10,923 bases of DNA from W0P28-013 sp963621145 (GTDB lineage Bacteria; Bacteroidota; Bacteroidia; Bacteroidales; Paludibacteraceae). Of this stretch, positions 6,345-10,923 are shown piece by piece (the stretch's first letter is position 1; every line of letters starts with the position of its first letter). Where the stretch lies: positions 1 to 10,923 of the forward strand of contig CAVFDI010000055.1 of assembly GCA_963621145.1 (NCBI GenBank). Reading direction: 5' to 3'. The translations under genes were made by a program, and so were the position numbers. Below the pieces are notes generated by a model. That model was not told where the DNA came from. It did no database searches and saw nothing but the letters and a program-made list of their open reading frames with translations.

Positions 6345-8399
6345 TTACCCTACCTGACTGCCGTTTTTCACGGCTTTGCTTGGCTGAATAAGCACCAGCT
6401 TGCCGTCGTAGTCCACTGCCGAGAGTATCATGCCTTGACTTTCGATGCCTTTCAGCTTGCGTGGCGGGAAATTGGCAATGAAACAAACCTGCATTCCAAC
6501 CAATTTTTCTGGCTCGGGATAACTCTGTGCAATGCCCGACACAATGGTGCGTCCGCCCATGCCGTCGTCTATTTTGAACTGCAAAAGTTTGTCGGCTTTG
6601 GGCACTTTTTGGCACTCCAGCACAGTACCAACGCGTATGTCGGCGTGGTCGAACTCTTCGATGTTGGTTGGCTGTTTCACCTCGGCTGGCTTCCAAGCAT
6701 TCAGACGATTTTGCTCTTTTTTGTCGGCCAATTTTTTCAGTTGTGCTTCGATGGCGGTGTCGTCAATCTTCTCGAAAAGTAACTCTGGCATGCCAAGTTT
6801 TGCGCCCGTTTGCAGCAGGTCAATCTTGCCCAAATCGCTCCAGCGGCAGTCGCCCAAGCCAAGCATTGCACGCAGTTTTTTGCTCGAAAATGGCAAGAAT
6901 GGTTCGAATGCGATGGCCAAGTTAGCGGCTATTTGCAAACCAATGTGCAGAATGGTGGCGGTGCGCGCTTCGTCGGTTTTTATCAGTTTCCAAGGCTCGG
7001 TGTCGGCCAAGTATTTGTTGCCGATGCGCGCAAGGTTCATTGCCTCTTTTTGTGCGTCGCGGAACTTGAAGTTGTCCAGCAGTTGCTCTATGCGCGTTTT
7101 TACCTCCGAAAATTCGGCCAGAGTCTCGTGGTCGTAGTCGGTGAGCGCACCAAGCGCAGGCACGCAACCATCGAAATATTTTTGCGTAAGCACCAAAGCG
7201 CGGTTCACAAAATTGCCGTAGATGGCCACCAATTCGCTGTTGTTGCGCGTCTGAAAATCGCGCCAAGTGAAGTCGTTGTCCTTCGTTTCGGGCGCATTGG
7301 CGGTAAGCACATAGCGCAGCACATCTTGTTTTCCTGGAAAATCTTCGAGATATTCGTTCAGCCACACCGCCCAGTTGCGCGAGGTCGAAATCTTGTCGCC
7401 TTCGAGGTTCATAAATTCGTTGCTCGGCACATTATCAGGCAAAATGTAGCTGCCTTCGGCTTTCAACATCGATGGGAAAACGATGCAGTGGAACACGATG
7501 TTGTCTTTGCCGATGAAGTGAATGAGGCGCGTCTCGGGGTCTTTCCACCAAGTTTCCCAACTGCCAAGTTCGGGGTGCGCGTCGCACAGTTCTTTGGTGT
7601 TGCTTATGTAGCCGATGGGCGCATCGAACCAGACATACAGCACTTTGCCTTCGGCGTTGGGAATGGGCAGCGGAATGCCCCAGTCGAGGTCGCGACTCAC
7701 GGCACGTGGCTGCAGACCAAGGTCGAGCCAACTTTTGCACTGTCCGTACACATTCGGGCGCCACTCTTTGTGTTCTTCCAAAATCCATTGGCGCAACCAC
7801 GCTTCGTGCTTGTCGAGCGGAAGATACCAGTGTTTGGTTTCGCGCATCACGGGTTGGCTACCGCTGATGGCCGATTTCGGATTTATCAATTCCGTTGGCG
7901 AGAGCGATGTGCCGCATTTTTCGCATTGGTCGCCGTAGGCACCTTGTGCGTGGCAGTGCGGACATTCGCCCGTTATGTAGCGGTCGGCAAGGAACTGGTG
8001 CGCCTCTTCGTCGTAGTATTGTTCCGATGTTTTTTCGATGAATTCGCCTTTGTCGTAGAGTGTTTTGAAGAAATCGGATGCCATTTTGGCGTGCGTGGCC
8101 GACGAGGTGCGCGAATATACATCGAACGAAATGCCAAACTCCTCGAACGAGCGTTTTATGAGCGTGTGGTAGCGATCGACTACATCTTGTGGCGTGCAGC
8201 CCTCTTTCTTGGCGCGAATGGTGATAGGCACACCATGTTCGTCGCTGCCGCCGATGAATAGGCAGTTTTCGCCCTTCAGGCGCAGATAGCGTGCGTAGAT
8301 GTCGGCCGGAATGTAAACGCCTGCCAAATGACCAATATGCACAGGGCCGTTGGCATAGGGCAGAGCCGATGTAATCAGTGTTCTCTTGAAATTTTTCAT
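6345..8399 (-). CDS. metG: Methionyl-tRNA synthetase (long form with C-terminal tRNA-binding domain)
   Basis: Cytoplasmic class I enzyme that charges tRNA-Met with methionine, 684 residues. The Rossmann catalytic domain carries HIGH at 21-24 and the second signature as KISTS at 336-340, a common variant of KMSKS. The connective peptide has a zinc knuckle, Cys146-x2-Cys149 and Cys159-x2-Cys162. An alpha-helical anticodon-binding domain spans about 385-545. Residues about 579-684 (FDHADIRVGTVLECQKVPKA onward) are an EMAP/Trbp111-type OB-fold that binds tRNA and supports dimerisation, as in Bacteroides MetRS. The start is the ATG at 8399 (MKNFKRTLITSALPYANG); an in-frame ATG at 8441 lies inside the TACCTTTG promoter box and is not credible. 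The gene is divergent from prfC. Its downstream neighbour on the same strand is 288 bp away across a repeat mosaic, so it is probably monocistronic. Confidence 0.97.
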   Translation of the reverse strand: MKNFKRTLITSALPYANGPVHIGHLAGVYIPADIYARYLRLKGENCLFIGGSDEHGVPITIRAKKEGCTPQDVVDRYHTLIKRSFEEFGISFDVYSRTSSATHAKMASDFFKTLYDKGEFIEKTSEQYYDEEAHQFLADRYITGECPHCHAQGAYGDQCEKCGTSLSPTELINPKSAISGSQPVMRETKHWYLPLDKHEAWLRQWILEEHKEWRPNVYGQCKSWLDLGLQPRAVSRDLDWGIPLPIPNAEGKVLYVWFDAPIGYISNTKELCDAHPELGSWETWWKDPETRLIHFIGKDNIVFHCIVFPSMLKAEGSYILPDNVPSNEFMNLEGDKISTSRNWAVWLNEYLEDFPGKQDVLRYVLTANAPETKDNDFTWRDFQTRNNSELVAIYGNFVNRALVLTQKYFDGCVPALGALTDYDHETLAEFSEVKTRIEQLLDNFKFRDAQKEAMNLARIGNKYLADTEPWKLIKTDEARTATILHIGLQIAANLAIAFEPFLPFSSKKLRAMLGLGDCRWSDLGKIDLLQTGAKLGMPELLFEKIDDTAIEAQLKKLADKKEQNRLNAWKPAEVKQPTNIEEFDHADIRVGTVLECQKVPKADKLLQFKIDDGMGGRTIVSGIAQSYPEPEKLVGMQVCFIANFPPRKLKGIESQGMILSAVDYDGKLVLIQPSKAVKNGSQVG

Positions 8400-8438
8400 A
8401 TTCTTTCGGTTTGATTTTTCGGTGAAAACTATAATCTG

Positions 8439-8446
8439 CAAAGGTA
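8439..8446 (-). promoter_or_regulatory. Bacteroidetes-type -7 box for metG (TACCTTTG)
   Basis: On the minus strand the bases read TACCTTTG, a perfect fit to the TAnnTTTG -7 consensus of the Bacteroidetes primary sigma factor. Transcription would start near 8432, giving a leader of about 30 bases before the ATG at 8399. No TTTG is found at the expected -33 distance (about 8466-8470); those bases belong to the end of the MITE-like element. The box overlaps the ATG at 8441, which argues against that start. Confidence 0.65.
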
Positions 8447-8460
8447 CAAAATTTAATTGA

Positions 8461-8484
8461 GGTAGGCTCTAAAAATTATCTGTG
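8461..8484 (+). repeat. Left terminal inverted repeat of the MITE-like element
   Basis: GGTAGGCTCTAAAAATT followed by ATCTGTGC. It pairs with 8692-8713 with one substitution in the first 17 bases, a 2-base gap, and one more substitution after it. Confidence 0.65.
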
Positions 8485-8691
8485 CAAGAATTTTTGAATT
8501 ATAGTCGAGCAGATTTGAATAAAATAGGCTGCGTCTCAGCAATTAAAGTGAATTTTATTGCATTCGACTTGCACTATTTTTTTTGATTTTTGAAGGAGCA
8601 GGGTGGCCTGTGACTGAGAAAAGACGAAAAAGATGCCGATTTAGAAACGAAAACTCGCAAAGTGCGATCAAATCCGCAAAAACATCAAAAG

Positions 8692-8713
8692 CGCAGAATT
8701 TTTAGAACCTACC
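8692..8713 (-). repeat. Right terminal inverted repeat of the MITE-like element
   Basis: Read on the minus strand it gives GGTAGGTTCTAAAAATT then CTGCG, matching the left terminus. TTGA follows directly at 8714-8717, repeating the TTGA that precedes the left terminus. Confidence 0.65.
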
Positions 8714-8762
8714 TTGACAAACTGCAATCAAAAATCGCACCAATTGCCGAACGCTCGAAAAT

Positions 8763-8794
8763 GTTGTTCAATCCGTCGAAAAATCGTAATTTTG
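8763..8794 (+). promoter_or_regulatory. Bacteroidetes-type promoter for prfC (GTTG, 20 bp, TAATTTTG)
   Basis: TAATTTTG at 8787-8794 fits the -7 consensus TAnnTTTG exactly. GTTG at 8763-8766, 20 bp upstream, is a one-mismatch TTTG -33 box at normal spacing. The predicted leader to the ATG at 8836 is about 35 bases, A/T-rich and without a Shine-Dalgarno sequence. The promoter lies 50 bp to the right of the MITE-like element and is intact. Confidence 0.6.
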
Positions 8795-8835
8795 CACCCT
8801 AAACTTTACGATATAAACTTTCGAACTATTCCCCG

Positions 8836-10407
8836 ATGTTTGAATCCGAAATCAATCGCAGGCGCACTTTCGCCATCATATCGCACCCCGATGCTGGTAA
8901 AACCACACTCACCGAAAAACTATTGCTCTTCGGCGGCGCTATTCATGTGGCGGGCGCGGTGAAATCGAACAAAATCAAAAAGACTGCCACCTCCGACTGG
9001 ATGGAAATAGAGAAGCAGCGCGGCATTTCGGTCGCCACTTCGGTGATGGGTTTCGAATACGATGGCTACAAAATAAACATTCTCGATACGCCTGGTCACC
9101 AAGATTTTGCCGAAGATACTTTTCGCACGCTCACGGCCGTGGATAGCGTCATCATTGTGGTTGATGCGGCCAAAGGCGTGGAGGCACAAACGCGCAAACT
9201 GATGCAAGTCTGCACCATGCGCCGCACACCTGTGATGATTTTTGTGAACAAAATGGACCGCGAAGGGCGCGACCCGTTCGATCTGCTCGACGAACTCGAG
9301 GCGGAACTTGGCATTGGCGTGCGCCCGCTCAGTTGGCCTATTGGCATGGGCATGAAATTTAAAGGCGTTTACAACATTTTTCAGCAAAAACTAAATCTCT
9401 ATACGCCTAATAAACAGCGAGTTAGCGAAACTGTGGCGGTCGACCTTGCCAGCCAGCAACTGGACGATATGGTGGGCAGCGATCATGCCGAAAAACTGCG
9501 TGCCGACCTCGAACTTATCGAGGGCGTTTACAATCCGTTTAGTGTCGACGATTACTTGGCGGCGCGCACTGCACCAGTCTTTTTTGGTAGCGCGCTCAAC
9601 ACTTTTGGCGTGAAAGAGTTGCTCGATTGTTTTGTGCAGATTGCGCCCGCTCCGCTGCCCGTGGTGGCTCAAGAGCGCGAAGTGCGTCCTACGGAACAGG
9701 ATTTCACGGGCTTCGTATTCAAAATCCACGCCAACATGGACCCGAACCATCGCTCGTGCATCGCCTTCGTAAAGGTCTGCTCGGGGCGTTTCGAACGCAA
9801 TGTGCCGTACAAGCATATTCGACTGGGGAAACAGTTCAAATTCAGCAGCCCAACGGCTTTCATGGCGCAGAAAAAAGAGACGGTCGACGAGGCTTATGCG
9901 GGCGACATTGTGGGTTTGCCCGACACGGGAAATTTCAAAATTGGCGACACACTCACCTCGGGCGAAGAGTTGCATTTCCGTGGTTTGCCGAGTTTCTCGC
10001 CCGAAATGTTCAAATACATCGACAATGCCGACCCCATGAAGTCGAAGCAACTGCAAAAAGGCATCGAACAGTTGATGGGCGAGGGCGTGGCGCAGGTTTT
10101 TACGCACCAAAACAATGGTCGAAAAATCATCGGTACAGTGGGGCAACTGCAGTTCGAGGTGATAGAATACCGCCTGCTGCACGAATATGGCGCGCAATGC
10201 CGCTGGGAACCGCTGTCGCTCTACAAAGCTTGCTGGATAGAGAGCGACGATGCCGCCGAACTCGACAATTTCAAACGCCGAAAATACCAATACATGGCCA
10301 AGGATAAAGACGGCCGCGATGTATTTTTGGCCGAGAGTGGCTATCTGCTACAGATGGCGCAGCAAGATTTCCCAAAAATCCGCTTCCACTTTACGAGCGA
10401 GTTTTAG
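8836..10407 (+). CDS. prfC: Peptide chain release factor 3 (RF3), GTPase
   Basis: A translational GTPase that removes RF1 or RF2 from the ribosome after peptide release, acting in the cytoplasm. It has 523 residues, against about 529 in E. coli. G motifs: G1 HPDAGKTT at 17-24, G2 in QRGISVATSV (61-70), G3 DTPGH at 84-88, and G4 NKMD at 138-141. RF3 rather than EF-G is shown by the opening RRRTFAIISHPDAGKTTLTE, the stretch AGAVKSNKIKKTATSDWMEI and the overall length. A beta-barrel domain II (about 290-385) and the RF3 C-terminal domain follow. The ATG at 8836 is preceded by no Shine-Dalgarno sequence, as is usual in Bacteroidetes, and lies about 40 bp after a TAATTTTG promoter box. The gene is divergent from metG and ends 11 bp from the 3' end of the convergent regulator gene. 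Confidence 0.97.
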   Translation: MFESEINRRRTFAIISHPDAGKTTLTEKLLLFGGAIHVAGAVKSNKIKKTATSDWMEIEKQRGISVATSVMGFEYDGYKINILDTPGHQDFAEDTFRTLTAVDSVIIVVDAAKGVEAQTRKLMQVCTMRRTPVMIFVNKMDREGRDPFDLLDELEAELGIGVRPLSWPIGMGMKFKGVYNIFQQKLNLYTPNKQRVSETVAVDLASQQLDDMVGSDHAEKLRADLELIEGVYNPFSVDDYLAARTAPVFFGSALNTFGVKELLDCFVQIAPAPLPVVAQEREVRPTEQDFTGFVFKIHANMDPNHRSCIAFVKVCSGRFERNVPYKHIRLGKQFKFSSPTAFMAQKKETVDEAYAGDIVGLPDTGNFKIGDTLTSGEELHFRGLPSFSPEMFKYIDNADPMKSKQLQKGIEQLMGEGVAQVFTHQNNGRKIIGTVGQLQFEVIEYRLLHEYGAQCRWEPLSLYKACWIESDDAAELDNFKRRKYQYMAKDKDGRDVFLAESGYLLQMAQQDFPKIRFHFTSEF

Positions 10408-10418
10408 TCGCAATTTCT

Positions 10419-10923
10419 CTACAAAATAGATTGCATAATTTCGGCGAAGGCAGTGTCTAGGTCTTTGTTCGATTCCGTGCCTGCATGCTCTTTTTGCAGT
10501 TGGCGGCGGCGATAATATTTGTTTTTCGGAATCCAAAGCAACCAAATGATGTCGTCGTGCGAAAGTCCCAATGCCGTGAGGCACGCCAGTAGCAGATCCA
10601 TATCGGCAAGGTGTGGAAATCTCTCTCTTGCCAGTTTGAAAAAATCTGCATAGCAACTATTTAGCTCGCTCATTAGTTGCTCCCATTTGTTGCCAACATA
10701 GGTTATCTCTTGCACTATGTTGCGAATGTTTTCTGGCAAATTTTCGAGTTGCAGACTGCCTGTCGATTGCTCTACATTCAATCGTTGTGTGCAGGCTATG
10801 CGAAATTGCAGTTGGCTGGTTAATTTTTGACGCTGCATGGCAATTTGCTCCTTTTGTCGTGCATTTTTTTTAGACCTATAGGTCATTTTGCGTGGTGAAA
10901 TTGCTGAAAACACGCATAAACAC
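10419..10923 (-). CDS. C-terminal part of a membrane-linked signalling regulator with coiled coil and HTH (runs off the window)
   Basis: The reading frame stays open to the right edge, so only the C-terminal part is seen. A GTG at 10913 is available but is unlikely to be the true start. Numbering from there, the first residues (preceded in frame by C-L-C) are hydrophobic, then RKMTYRSKKNARQ is strongly basic, as expected just inside a membrane helix. Residues about 18-60 are Gln/Lys-rich and coiled-coil-like. From about 77 comes the pattern WEQLMSELNSCYADFFKLARERFPHL, then an HTH-like stretch LTALGLSHDDIIWLLWIPKN with YYRRRQLQ (about 112-140). This matches the C-terminus of the Bacteroidetes TPR-transmembrane-HTH regulators, whose usual form is a WE-F--F-FPDL motif, then a LuxR-like helix pair and a YRRR motif. 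TPR repeats would lie upstream, outside the window. The target genes are unknown. The 3' end is 11 bp from the prfC stop. Confidence 0.7.
   Translation of the reverse strand, partial: CLCVFSAISPRKMTYRSKKNARQKEQIAMQRQKLTSQLQFRIACTQRLNVEQSTGSLQLENLPENIRNIVQEITYVGNKWEQLMSELNSCYADFFKLARERFPHLADMDLLLACLTALGLSHDDIIWLLWIPKNKYYRRRQLQKEHAGTESNKDLDTAFAEIMQSIL

Larger units (their letters stand above)
8461..8713. mobile_element. MITE-like 253-bp element with inverted termini and TTGA target duplication
   Basis: The left end reads GGTAGGCTCTAAAAATT-AT-CTGTGC and the right end, reverse-complemented, reads GGTAGGTTCTAAAAATT-CTGCGC. That is 16 of 17 matches, then a 2-base gap and 5 of 6. The 4-bp sequence TTGA lies immediately outside both ends in the same orientation (8457-8460 and 8714-8717), as expected for a target-site duplication. 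No credible reading frame lies inside. The interior is A/T-rich with a small hairpin (TCGCA-AAG-TGCGA, about 8655-8667) and a T-run near 8576-8584. These are the marks of a non-autonomous transposon derivative. I cannot assign it to an IS family. The rest of the 436-bp metG/prfC spacer is accounted for by the two promoters. Confidence 0.6.

Noticed and set aside
6810..8261. A 483-codon plus-strand open frame antisense to metG
   Set aside because: The metG product is a complete, motif-perfect MetRS. The antisense product has no recognisable domain and a biased composition, as expected of a shadow frame.
8400..8441. Upstream ATG at 8441 for metG
   Set aside because: It falls inside the TACCTTTG promoter box, and MetRS proteins normally begin close to the TSALPYANG motif.
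8461..8713. Small protein gene or structured RNA in the metG/prfC spacer
   Set aside because: No reading frame with start and sensible composition was seen, and the inverted ends with TTGA duplications explain the stretch better, although an RNA cannot be fully excluded.
10408..10418. Bidirectional terminator between prfC and the regulator
   Set aside because: Only 11 bases separate the two stop codons and they form no hairpin.

Overview
The window looks like a chromosomal segment from a member of the order Bacteroidales. The signs are MetRS of the long form with a C-terminal tRNA-binding domain and a KISTS signature, SusA-type and lipoprotein GH13 enzymes, a TPR/HTH-type regulator tail typical of Bacteroides relatives, TAnnTTTG promoter boxes (the Bacteroidetes -7 consensus), and starts without recognisable Shine-Dalgarno sequences. 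The exact genus cannot be fixed from the sequence. Coding density is high, and the spacers are clearly richer in A+T and repeats than the genes.

Layout. Positions 47-6056 hold four genes on the minus strand, transcribed from right to left: an IdeS/Mac-like (family C66) secreted cysteine protease (6056-4869), a 62-residue PspC-domain membrane protein (4864-4676), a SusA-like periplasmic GH13 neopullulanase/cyclomaltodextrinase (4637-2796) and, after a 379-bp spacer, a GH13 lipoprotein with an N-terminal CBM48-like module (2416-47). The first three are spaced 4 and 38 bp apart and could be one transcript. Upstream of them, also on the minus strand, is metG (8399-6345). A 436-bp divergent spacer separates metG from prfC (release factor 3, plus strand, 8836-10407). 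prfC converges, with an 11-bp gap, on the 3' end of a truncated signalling/HTH regulator that runs off the right edge (10923-10419).

Non-coding content. The spacers 2417-2795 and 6057-6344 are mosaics of short degenerate tandem repeats. They share several modules, including a 19-bp GGACGCAC-N3-GTGCGTCC hairpin found once in each. The metG/prfC spacer contains a 253-bp MITE-like element (8461-8713) with imperfect terminal inverted repeats and a TTGA duplication at both ends. Its left end abuts the region where the metG -33 box should be.

How the genes fit together. The two GH13 enzymes suggest alpha-glucan (starch, glycogen or maltodextrin) breakdown, one at the membrane or surface and one in the periplasm. 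No SusC/SusD pair is in view. metG and prfC are translation housekeeping genes. The most unusual gene is the IdeS-like protease. It keeps the Cys-His-Asp geometry of the streptococcal immunoglobulin-cleaving enzymes and ends in a domain resembling a type IX secretion sorting signal.
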